A model generated the notes under the pieces. That model searched no databases, had not been told where the DNA came from, and saw only the letters and a list, made by a program, of their open reading frames with translations. The position numbers and the translations under genes are program-made. 5,332 nt of DNA from a bacterium (GTDB lineage: Bacteria > Verrucomicrobiota > Verrucomicrobiia > Limisphaerales > UBA11358), in assembly GCA_021781185.1 (NCBI GenBank), contig JAJXXI010000725.1:1-5332 (forward strand), in the 5' to 3' direction. This document shows positions 1-5,332 of the stretch, piece after piece. Numbering within the stretch: position 1 is the stretch's first letter; each line of letters begins with the position of its first letter.

Positions 1-386
1 ACCCAGGTGCTGCCGGGCGAGAATTCGGAACCGGCAAACAGCTCGCCGCGCAATTCCCAGTTTCCGCGATACCAGTGACCTGCGCCCGCCACGGAACTGA
101 GCATTTGCCCGTAGGAAAGACTCGCCAAGGCAAGATTGTGGCGGATCCTTCCGCCCAAAATAATCACGCCATCACTGGCCCCGGACTCCAGGCTGATGGA
201 CTCGGTCGTGGAACCAAATCCTCCACCAGCCCCGTTCGGCCAGATGCCGGGAGTCGAGGTTTTCCGCCCGGACAGGATCAGCGCAGGAGAGCCCGCATCT
301 GGAGATTGGATTCCAGAATCAGCCGCCTTCAAAGGCAGTGCCGCAACCATCCACAACATCCAGAAAGCTGAACGAATTGCTTTCAT
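1..386 (-). CDS. PagL-like acyloxyacyl hydrolase, N-terminal part (cut by window edge)
   Basis: Reading leftwards from an ATG at 386-384, the frame stays open for 128 codons to the window edge, so the C-terminus is missing. Residues 1-22 form a signal peptide: two basic residues (K2, R5), a hydrophobic core around residues 8-19, and a likely cleavage near LKA-AD. The mature part has the alternating, glycine- and aromatic-rich pattern of an outer-membrane beta-barrel. The stretch GHWYRGNWELRGELFAGSEF (residues 103-122) resembles the early strands of the PagL/acyloxyacyl hydrolase family, which removes acyl chains from lipid A in the outer membrane. The catalytic His/Ser pair of that family lies near the C-terminus, outside this window, so activity cannot be judged. 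The upstream frame is also open back to an ATG at 491, but the signal peptide makes 386 the better start. A GGAG directly abuts this ATG, too close for a normal ribosome site. It could instead be another small outer-membrane barrel protein. Confidence 0.6.
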   Translation of the reverse strand, partial: MKAIRSAFWMLWMVAALPLKAADSGIQSPDAGSPALILSGRKTSTPGIWPNGAGGGFGSTTESISLESGASDGVIILGGRIRHNLALASLSYGQMLSSVAGAGHWYRGNWELRGELFAGSEFSPGSTW

Positions 387-427
387 CTCCGCGAGCCGTT
401 TATCGCTTAAATTGTGCTGAACTGCAA

Positions 428-455
428 GTGCTGGAAATGCCGTGCTGGAAATGCC
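428..455. repeat. Perfect 14-bp tandem duplication
   Basis: GTGCTGGAAATGCC occurs at 428-441 and again, identical and directly adjacent, at 442-455. The following G at 456 continues the period by one base. It lies 42 to 69 bp upstream of the start of the PagL-like gene, where an activator or repressor could bind. It may equally be a recent slippage duplication with no function. Confidence 0.9.
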
Positions 456-486
456 GCAGCCGGTTTTGGCCTCCGGGTGACCTGCA

Positions 487-500
487 CCCATGGCCATGGG
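487..500. repeat. Perfect 14-bp palindrome
   Basis: CCCATGGCCATGGG reads the same on both strands and has no spacer. It lies about 100 bp upstream of the PagL-like start. A spacerless palindrome of this length can be a dimer binding site, but it is built of two overlapping CCATGG units and could be chance. No function can be assigned from the sequence. Confidence 0.85.
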
Positions 501-551
501 CTGGAATGACTTTCCACCTTGGTGTCATTGGCCGGATCGAACTTCTGCGGC

Positions 552-574
552 CGTTTTCTCGGAGCACGAAAACG
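552..574. terminator. Hairpin downstream of yeiH, weak terminator candidate
   Basis: CGTTTTC (552-558) pairs perfectly with GAAAACG (568-574) around a 9-nt loop. It begins about 75 nt downstream of the yeiH stop, in the direction of yeiH transcription. The stem is only 7 bp and AT-rich, and no run of U follows it in the yeiH direction, so it is a poor intrinsic terminator. It could be an incidental inverted repeat. Confidence 0.25.
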
Positions 575-648
575 CCTTCCCCCGTTATGATGGAATGGTC
601 ATGAACCCAAGGTTGCGCCGGATTCAAGGCAACACCGGTGGCGTGGTT

Positions 649-1656
649 TTATGCGGCGAGTCTGAAAAAATGGATGGCCAGGAGCGAGCCGATGCTGACG
701 AACAACCACAGGGTCATGCCGGCGACCATCGTGCGCCAGCCAACCACACGCAGTGCCCGCAGGGAAAGCGAGGTGCCGATCAGAAACAACACCAGAATCA
801 TGCCGTGGTGCGCCACTTCCGAGAAATGAGGCGACCAGGTCGAAATGACTGGAATGTAGCTTCGCATCAACGAGGCCAGCAAAAAGAAACCAATGAACCA
901 CGGCACGGTGATTTTCGCCTTGCGCGGGCCGGCGGTTTTTCCTGCGGCTGTGACGGTGCGTTGATGGCGGCCCAATCCAAACGCGAGCGCCAGCGTCAAC
1001 GGCACAATCCACAGGGTGCGCGATAGTTTCACCGCCGTGGCGGTATCCAGCGCGGCCGGTCCATAGCTTAATCCGGCGCCCACCACCGACGAAATATCGT
1101 GAATGGCCACGCCCGCCCAAAGGCCGAACTGCGCCTGGCTTAAATGCAACAGGTGGCCGGCGATGGGAAAGACATAGAGCGCCACGGCATTCAGCAGAAA
1201 AATGGTGCCGATTGAGACGGCGATTTCCGCCTCCGTGGCGGCAATCACCGAACTCACGGCGGCAATGGCCGAGCCGCCGCAAATGGCGGTTCCGGCCGAA
1301 ACCAGAATAGTGGTTTTCTTGTCCAATGCCAGTCGCCGCCCCAGCCACCAGCCGAGCGCCAGCGTTGCCCCAATGCTGACGGCGGCGAACAGCGAGCCGT
1401 TCAAGCCGAGGCGCAACACCACGGGCAGATTCATGCCGAAGCCCAGCAGCACCACGCAAATCTGCAGCAGCCATTTGGTCACCTGGTGGTTCCAATGGGC
1501 GAACGGATGCCCGATCACCACGGCAAACAGAATGCCGGCGACCAGCGCCACCGGCGGCGAGGCCCAGAGCATGAGGCTGGCGGCAATCACCACCAAGGCA
1601 AAGATTCTGGCCGGGTGGGCCGGGTGAGTCGGAAGGACGTGAGCGGTTTGATTCAT
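649..1656 (-). CDS. yeiH: YeiH-family membrane protein, putative sulfate exporter
   Basis: This 335-residue protein is almost wholly hydrophobic, with about ten membrane segments, and has the usual length of the YeiH/UPF0324 family (PF03601). Family landmarks are visible: GTAICGGSAIAA at residues 122-133, GVAIHDISSVVGAG at 182-195 and VKLSRTLWIVPL at 209-220. The first two probably line the transport path. A hydrophilic, basic loop (about residues 229-249) separates the N-terminal bundle from the last three or so helices. The family is annotated as a putative sulfate exporter of the inner membrane, but this has little direct biochemical support, so the substrate is tentative. The gene is divergent from a LysR-type regulator 80 bp away, the arrangement seen for yeiH and yeiE in enterobacteria. 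No clear Shine-Dalgarno precedes the ATG at 1656. The start is supported by the short polar tail leading into the first helix near residue 18. A longer frame over the same DNA (599-1666) is a shadow. Confidence 0.9.
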   Translation of the reverse strand: MNQTAHVLPTHPAHPARIFALVVIAASLMLWASPPVALVAGILFAVVIGHPFAHWNHQVTKWLLQICVVLLGFGMNLPVVLRLGLNGSLFAAVSIGATLALGWWLGRRLALDKKTTILVSAGTAICGGSAIAAVSSVIAATEAEIAVSIGTIFLLNAVALYVFPIAGHLLHLSQAQFGLWAGVAIHDISSVVGAGLSYGPAALDTATAVKLSRTLWIVPLTLALAFGLGRHQRTVTAAGKTAGPRKAKITVPWFIGFFLLASLMRSYIPVISTWSPHFSEVAHHGMILVLFLIGTSLSLRALRVVGWRTMVAGMTLWLFVSIGSLLAIHFFRLAA

Positions 1657-1736
1657 AACGAGTCAAATCATCGCTTGGCGGTTAATATTCCACAAAGACA
1701 TTGTCTGCATGTCTGCCATAGAATAAGGTTATGAGC
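1657..1736. promoter_or_regulatory. Divergent yeiH/lysR control region with repeated TGTCTGC half-sites
   Basis: This short region must hold the promoters of both divergent genes. TGTCTGC occurs twice in direct orientation, at 1702-1708 and 1710-1716, with an 8-bp period. An inverted AGACA at 1696-1700 makes the dyad AGACA-T-TGTCT (1696-1706). A wider pair, TATTC (1686-1690) and GAATA (1721-1725), flanks the cluster. LysR-type regulators usually bind dyads in exactly such shared regions, repressing their own gene and activating the neighbour, so this cluster is the best operator candidate. AT-rich TTAATATTC (1682-1690) could hold the yeiH -10 element, but I cannot fix a promoter for either strand. 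Confidence 0.55.
1723..1728 (+). promoter_or_regulatory. Ribosome binding site deciding the lysR start
   Basis: ATAAGG ends 2 nt before the ATG at 1731 and 8 nt before the ATG at 1737. Only the second spacing is normal, so it favours initiation at 1737. Confidence 0.5.
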
Positions 1737-2636
1737 ATGAATCGGAATCATCTGGCCCTGTTTCACGCGGTGGCACAGGCGGGCAGCATCAGTCGCGGGG
1801 CCGTCTCGGCGCGGGTGAGCCAGCCGGCGGTGTCCAAGCAAATTGCCGAACTGGAGGACGCGCTCGGTGTCCGCCTGTTGGAACGGTTGCCGCGCGGGTG
1901 CCGGCTGACCGAGGCGGGCCAAATCTTGGCGGATTACGCGCACCGCTGGCGTTCGCTGGAGACGGACGCCGTGCGGGCGATTGAGGAATATCGCGGCCTG
2001 AAGCGGGGGCGGCTGGCCATTGGCGCGAGCCTGACGATTGGCGGTTATCTGTTGCCGCCGGTGATCGCGGAATTTCACCGGCATCATCCGGAAATTGAAT
2101 TGCACTTGGAAATCGCCAACACGCATCGCATACAGCGGACCTTGCTGGACGGCTCGGTGGAGGCGGGTTTGACCGAGGGGCCGCTGGAATCCGAGGAGCT
2201 GGAATCCACGGTGTTTTTTCAGGATGAACTGGTGGCCATCGCGCCGGCCGGCCATCCGCTGTTGAAGCAGGGGCGCGTGCCGGTGCGGGAGCTTTGCCGG
2301 GAACCGTTCATCATGCGGGAGGAAGGTTCCGGCACGCGGGCGGTGGTGGAAAAAGCGCTGCGTCGAAAAGGGCTGAAGCTCAAACCGCTCCTGGCGCTCG
2401 CCAGCCCGGAGGCAATCAAAAACATGGTCGCCACCGGGCTGGGCATTGCCATCATTTCACGGCTGGTGATTGGTTTGGAATTGCAGACGGGTTCGCTGGG
2501 AATCATTCCGCTGAAGGATTTGACGATTCAGCGTCCGCTGCATTTGCAGCGCATTCGCGGCCGGAGCCAGAGCCCTGCGCTGGGACAATTTCTGGCAGTG
2601 CTCGCGAAGCAGAAGCCTGCCGCGATGGCGAAATGA
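1737..2636 (+). CDS. LysR-family transcriptional regulator, CysL/YeiE-like
   Basis: This 299-residue protein (301 if the ATG at 1731 is used) has the full LysR layout. An N-terminal winged helix-turn-helix covers about residues 2-60, with the recognition region RVSQPAVSKQIAELE, followed by the typical LTEAGQ turn and a linker helix to about residue 90. The effector-binding domain runs from about residue 92 to the end. It carries GASLTIGGYLLPP after the linker, GSGTR near residue 198 and EAIKNMVATGLGIAI near 225-240. These features match the CysL/YeiE/CbbR-like branch, whose members respond to sulfur oxyanions or metabolic signals. YeiE of enterobacteria is reported to sense sulfite. The divergent yeiH gene is the obvious target, and autoregulation is likely. 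I infer a sulfite- or sulfate-type ligand from the neighbour and the family, not from identified binding residues. The C-terminal tail after about residue 285 is short, basic and probably disordered. The gene ends facing the methyltransferase-like gene. Confidence 0.9.
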   Translation: MNRNHLALFHAVAQAGSISRGAVSARVSQPAVSKQIAELEDALGVRLLERLPRGCRLTEAGQILADYAHRWRSLETDAVRAIEEYRGLKRGRLAIGASLTIGGYLLPPVIAEFHRHHPEIELHLEIANTHRIQRTLLDGSVEAGLTEGPLESEELESTVFFQDELVAIAPAGHPLLKQGRVPVRELCREPFIMREEGSGTRAVVEKALRRKGLKLKPLLALASPEAIKNMVATGLGIAIISRLVIGLELQTGSLGIIPLKDLTIQRPLHLQRIRGRSQSPALGQFLAVLAKQKPAAMAK

Positions 2637-2678
2637 GCTTTGAAAGTGGCCCGAGGTCTGGCGCGGTGCGGGCAGTCC

Positions 2679-3143
2679 TCAATACAGCCACGGAATAAAA
2701 CGCTTCACGTGCCGCGCATATTCCGCGTAGTCCGGAAATTGGTGTTGCAGCCAGCGTTCCTCATGCCGCGCCTTGGCATCAAAAAAGACGACCAGCACCA
2801 GCGAAGTCGCGAGGGCCGGCCAGCTTTGCCAGAACAAGGACCAACCCGCCGCCGCGCACATCACCGCCAGGTAGAGCGGATGCCGCATCCAGCGATAAAT
2901 GCCGTGCCGCACGAGTCGCGTTTTGGCAGATGGCGTGGGAAAGGGCGTCAGATTGCGGCCTAGATTGAACAGGCCAGCCAGACCACAAATCGCAGCAACG
3001 GCCAGTAAGGCAAGGCTGCAAACAAACAGCGGTCGGTTCTCCGGCCGCTGGCGGCAGGCGATGCCCAGGGCGGCAATGGCCAGCAGCATCAGGAATTGAA
3101 CCGTCACCCACCAGCCGCCGCGTTGGGTGAAACGGCGGTTCAT
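2679..3143 (-). CDS. Isoprenylcysteine carboxyl methyltransferase-like membrane protein
   Basis: This small integral membrane protein has 154 residues and about four hydrophobic segments (roughly 12-29, 39-60, 88-105 and 107-121). The family signature of the ICMT/phospholipid methyltransferase superfamily is clear: LVRHGIYRWMRHPLY at residues 77-91, with its Arg-His-Pro, and a C-terminal HEERWLQHQFPDYAEY at 127-142 with the paired glutamates. In characterised relatives these parts bind S-adenosylmethionine at the membrane face. Bacterial members rarely have a known substrate; lipids, quinone-like molecules or small hydrophobic compounds are all possible, and none can be chosen here. The ATG is the base triplet immediately after the cydB TGA (TGAATG), with no good Shine-Dalgarno, so it is probably translated by ribosomes finishing cydB. 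It occupies the place where some bacteria carry the small cydX subunit gene but is unrelated to CydX. Its stop lies 42 bp from the convergent lysR stop, and I see no strong terminator between them. Confidence 0.85.
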   Translation of the reverse strand: MNRRFTQRGGWWVTVQFLMLLAIAALGIACRQRPENRPLFVCSLALLAVAAICGLAGLFNLGRNLTPFPTPSAKTRLVRHGIYRWMRHPLYLAVMCAAAGWSLFWQSWPALATSLVLVVFFDAKARHEERWLQHQFPDYAEYARHVKRFIPWLY

Positions 3144-4166
3144 TCAGTAGCTCATTTTGTCAATTTTCACCTTGCCCCGGAAAATCCAGTAGATGCTCAC
3201 CGTGTAGGCGATCACCACCGGCACGCCGATGCACGCGATCACCAGCATGATGCCCAGCGTCTTGGTGGACGAGGCGGCGTTGTAGATGTTCAGGCTGTTT
3301 TGGGGGTCGGGCAGGCTGTAAACCAGGTTGGGGAAAATGTTCAGGGCGAACAGCGCCATCAGCGTCACGATGGTGGCGCACGAGGAGAGAAAGGCCTTGC
3401 CGTCGTTGCCGTGATGGAATTCGCGCGGGATGTTCGCGATGGACAGCATGTTCAGCAGCGCCACGCTGAACAGCCACGGATGGTCCTTCACGCGTTCCGC
3501 CATGTGCGGCACGAACAACAAGGTGGTCATCGTGAGCGTCACGGCGCAGATGACGAAGAAAATGATGGAGTTCATCGCCCAGCGGCGCAGTTTGTCGTGC
3601 AGCCCGCCCTCGGTTTTCATTACGCCATAAATCGCGCCGTGCATCATGAACAAGGCCACGGTGGTGATGCCCACCAGCAGCGGGTAGGGTGTCAGCAGAC
3701 CCTGGAAAGTTCCCGCGAATTCGCCGTTGGCGTTCACCGGCACGCCCCAGGCGATGTTGCCCAGCGCGGTGCCGATGAGCAGCGAGGACACGATGCTGCC
3801 GCCGGCAAAGCCGATGTCCCACATCTGCCGCCACCAGCGCATCGGCTGCTTGCTGCGAAATTCAATCGCCACCGCGCGGAAGATCAAGGACGCGAGCAGC
3901 AGCATCAGTGCGAGGTAAAAACCGGAGAACACCGTCGCATACACGTCGGGAAACGCGGCGAACAGCGCGCCGCCACCGGTGACGAGCCAGACTTCGTTGC
4001 CGTCCCAGACCGGTCCGATGGAGTTGAGCATGACGCGGCGTTCCTCGTCCTTGTTGGTGAACAGGTGCAGCGCACCAATGCCGAGGTCGAAGCCGTCGAG
4101 GATGGCGTAGCCGGTGAGCAGAACCCCGACGAGAATAAACCAGATGGTGTTGAGATCGAAATGCAT
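3144..4166 (-). CDS. cydB: Cytochrome bd quinol oxidase subunit II
   Basis: CydB is the haem-free partner of CydA in the cytochrome bd complex of the inner membrane, which oxidises quinol and reduces oxygen to water with high affinity. The 340-residue protein spans the membrane about eight to nine times. It shows the family hallmarks: DGFDLGIG at residues 24-31, then NSIGPVWDGNEVWLVTGGGA at 48-67, which includes the conserved Trp-Asp (W54, D55; by alignment from memory E. coli W57/D58, on a proposed proton route). SGFYLALMLLLASLIFRAVA follows at 81-100, and a late NAASSTKTL at 296-304 matches the E. coli DATSSQLTL segment. It is about 40 residues shorter than E. coli CydB, mostly in the central periplasmic/cytoplasmic loops, which is common outside Proteobacteria. 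The ATG at 4166 lies 6 nt after the cydA stop, showing one operon. No clear ribosome site precedes it, suggesting coupling to cydA translation. Confidence 0.96.
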   Translation of the reverse strand: MHFDLNTIWFILVGVLLTGYAILDGFDLGIGALHLFTNKDEERRVMLNSIGPVWDGNEVWLVTGGGALFAAFPDVYATVFSGFYLALMLLLASLIFRAVAIEFRSKQPMRWWRQMWDIGFAGGSIVSSLLIGTALGNIAWGVPVNANGEFAGTFQGLLTPYPLLVGITTVALFMMHGAIYGVMKTEGGLHDKLRRWAMNSIIFFVICAVTLTMTTLLFVPHMAERVKDHPWLFSVALLNMLSIANIPREFHHGNDGKAFLSSCATIVTLMALFALNIFPNLVYSLPDPQNSLNIYNAASSTKTLGIMLVIACIGVPVVIAYTVSIYWIFRGKVKIDKMSY

Positions 4167-4172
4167 GGCGGG

Positions 4173-5332
4173 TTAATTTTTCGTTGGCAGCGCGAGTTTG
4201 CCGGATGGAATCAAATCCGACTCATCCGGTCCGTGCTGGATTTTTTCGTTGAGCAGATAAATGAAAACCGTGAACAGCAAAAAATAAATGAACGTGAACA
4301 TGATCAGCGAAGTGAGCACGACGTTGGCCTTCACCACCGCCGACAAGCCCGCCGGCGTGCGCATCACGCCATAGACAATCCACGGCTGGCGGCCCACTTC
4401 GGCGGCGAACCAGCCGAGCTGGTTGGCGATCTGTGGACCCAGCACGGAGAACACCATCAGCCAGAGCAGCCAGCGGCGTTCGTGCAGCGTGCCCTTGCGG
4501 AAATATAAAAAACCCAGCGCGGCAATGCCGATCAGGGCGAAACCGATCGCGACCATGCCGTGAAAGAACAGGAACGACGCCTGCACCGGCGGCCGGTCTT
4601 CCGGTTTGAAGGCGTTCAGGCCCGTGACCGGCGTGTGGAAATCATCGTGGGCCAGGAAGCTCAACAACCCCGGCACGGCGACGCCGATGACTTTCTCCTG
4701 CTTCTCGTCCACGATGCCGGCCAGCACCAGCGGCGCGTTGGACGTGGTGTTGTAAAGTCCTTCAAACGCGGCGAGCTTGGCGGGCTGATGGGCCGCCACG
4801 TTTTGCGCGCTCAGGTGTCCGCTGACCGCCTGCAACAAGGACGCGGTCAGCGCGACAATCAATCCAACCTTCAACGATTTGCGGGCAAATTCCAAATGTT
4901 TCCCTTTCAGCAAATACCAGGCGCTGACGCTGACCACCAGAAAGGCCCCCGCCGACCACGCGCCGCACAGCGTGTGAAACAGGCGGTCCACCATGGAGGG
5001 GTTGAAAACCACCTGCCAGAAATTCGTGACTTCCGCGCGCGCCTTCATGCCCTCGCCGACAATGTGATAGCCGGCGGGCGTCTGCATCCAGGAATTCGCC
5101 ACCACAATCCACACCGCGCTGAAATGCGCGCCGAGCGCCACCATGCACGTCGAAAAAAAGTGCATTTTGCGGCCGACCTTGTCCCAGCCGAACAGCAGCA
5201 CCGCGAGAAAACCCGATTCGAGGAAGAAGGCGAAAATGCCCTCCGCCGCCAGCGCGCTGCCGAACACGTCGCCGACGAAACGCGAATACGTCGCCCAGTT
5301 GGTGCCGAATTCAAACTCCATCACGATGCCCG
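4173..5332 (-). CDS. cydA: Cytochrome bd quinol oxidase subunit I, 5' end missing
   Basis: CydA carries all three haems and the quinol site of cytochrome bd. The window shows 385 residues to the TAA at 4175-4173. Alignment from memory with E. coli CydA puts the first visible residue near position 70, so about 70 residues, including haem ligand H19, lie beyond the edge. The GTG/ATG pair at 5324-5319 ([12 protein letters not shown]) is internal, not a start. Numbering visible residues, I find E30 and E38 (E. coli E99, E107), H119 (H186, b558 ligand), K185 and E190 (K252, E257, quinol oxidation), M259 (M393, b558 ligand) and E311 in AEVGRQPW (E445). The segment from K185 to the b558 methionine is 67 residues shorter than in E. 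coli, so this is a short-Q-loop enzyme. Two usually conserved positions differ: H257 at R391 and H172 at D239. A charged tail of about 20 residues ends the protein. Confidence 0.96.
   Translation of the reverse strand, partial: GIVMEFEFGTNWATYSRFVGDVFGSALAAEGIFAFFLESGFLAVLLFGWDKVGRKMHFFSTCMVALGAHFSAVWIVVANSWMQTPAGYHIVGEGMKARAEVTNFWQVVFNPSMVDRLFHTLCGAWSAGAFLVVSVSAWYLLKGKHLEFARKSLKVGLIVALTASLLQAVSGHLSAQNVAAHQPAKLAAFEGLYNTTSNAPLVLAGIVDEKQEKVIGVAVPGLLSFLAHDDFHTPVTGLNAFKPEDRPPVQASFLFFHGMVAIGFALIGIAALGFLYFRKGTLHERRWLLWLMVFSVLGPQIANQLGWFAAEVGRQPWIVYGVMRTPAGLSAVVKANVVLTSLIMFTFIYFLLFTVFIYLLNEKIQHGPDESDLIPSGKLALPTKN

Larger units (their letters stand above)
387..648. other. Non-coding gap between yeiH and the PagL-like gene
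   Basis: This 262-bp stretch lies between the stop of yeiH and the start of the PagL-like gene, both on the minus strand. I see no convincing gene: the short open frames here have no recognisable protein character. It should hold the promoter of the PagL-like gene. On the minus strand, TTGCAG (427-422) and GATAAA (404-399) are 17 bp apart and resemble a sigma-70 promoter, but they would start the transcript only a few bases before the ATG, so I do not call it. Three small structures inside the gap are listed separately: a tandem duplication, a palindrome and a hairpin. Confidence 0.6.

Noticed and set aside
400..627. 75-codon minus-strand frame in the non-coding gap
   Set aside because: No ribosome site, no recognisable motif, and composition typical of untranslated sequence. 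It also runs through the tandem duplication.
599..1666. 355-codon minus-strand frame, longer than yeiH itself
   Set aside because: It overlaps yeiH in another frame and encodes an Arg/Gly/His-rich sequence without motifs, while the yeiH frame has clear family signatures.
1695..1724. AAGACA and TAGAAT, 18 bp apart, as a sigma-70 promoter for lysR
   Set aside because: The transcript would begin around the ATG and exclude the ribosome site at 1723-1728, so the two readings conflict.
1668..2255. 195-codon minus-strand frame opposite lysR
   Set aside because: It is a shadow of the LysR gene with no protein-like features.
2649..2673. GCCCG/CGGGC inverted repeat in the convergent lysR/methyltransferase junction as a bidirectional terminator
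   Set aside because: The stem is 5 bp with a 15-nt loop and no T-run on either side, too weak to call.
3096..4508. 470-codon open frame on the plus strand, the longest in the window
   Set aside because: It is antisense to cydB and the end of cydA, which are unmistakable. Its translation is rich in His, Gln, Arg and Glu with no domain character, as expected from the reverse of hydrophobic GC-rich codons.

Overview
The window is about 5.3 kb of moderately GC-rich bacterial DNA (my impression is high-50s percent GC) with six protein genes, two of them cut by the window edges. The organism is Gram-negative: the left-hand gene looks like an outer-membrane lipid A acyloxyacyl hydrolase, and there is a quinol-oxidising cytochrome bd. 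The wording of the proteins (short Q-loop CydA, PagL-like protein, weak Shine-Dalgarno signals) would suit Verrucomicrobiota or a relative. That placement is a guess from pattern memory, not a result.

Layout. Positions 1-386 (minus) hold the N-terminal 128 residues of a secreted PagL-like protein. Positions 387-648 are a non-coding gap with a perfect 14-bp tandem duplication, a perfect 14-bp palindrome and a hairpin. Positions 649-1656 (minus) encode a YeiH-family ten-helix-type membrane protein (putative sulfate exporter). A short divergent control region, 1657-1736, separates it from a LysR-type regulator of the CysL/YeiE type at 1737-2636 (plus). After a 42-bp convergent junction come three tightly packed minus-strand genes, read right to left: cydA (5332-4173, missing its first ~70 codons), cydB (4166-3144) and an isoprenylcysteine-methyltransferase-like membrane protein (3143-2679).

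How they work together. The LysR gene and yeiH form a classic divergent regulator/target pair, probably answering to sulfur oxyanions. cydA and cydB encode the two core subunits of a cytochrome bd quinol oxidase, a high-affinity terminal oxidase. The methyltransferase-like gene starts on the base directly after the cydB stop codon, so it is almost certainly co-expressed with the oxidase, although its substrate is unknown.

Nothing here is clearly a new defence, mobile or RNA system. The points most worth following up are the cydB-coupled methyltransferase, two apparent substitutions at usually conserved CydA positions together with a short Q-loop, and the repeat-bearing operator region between lysR and yeiH.
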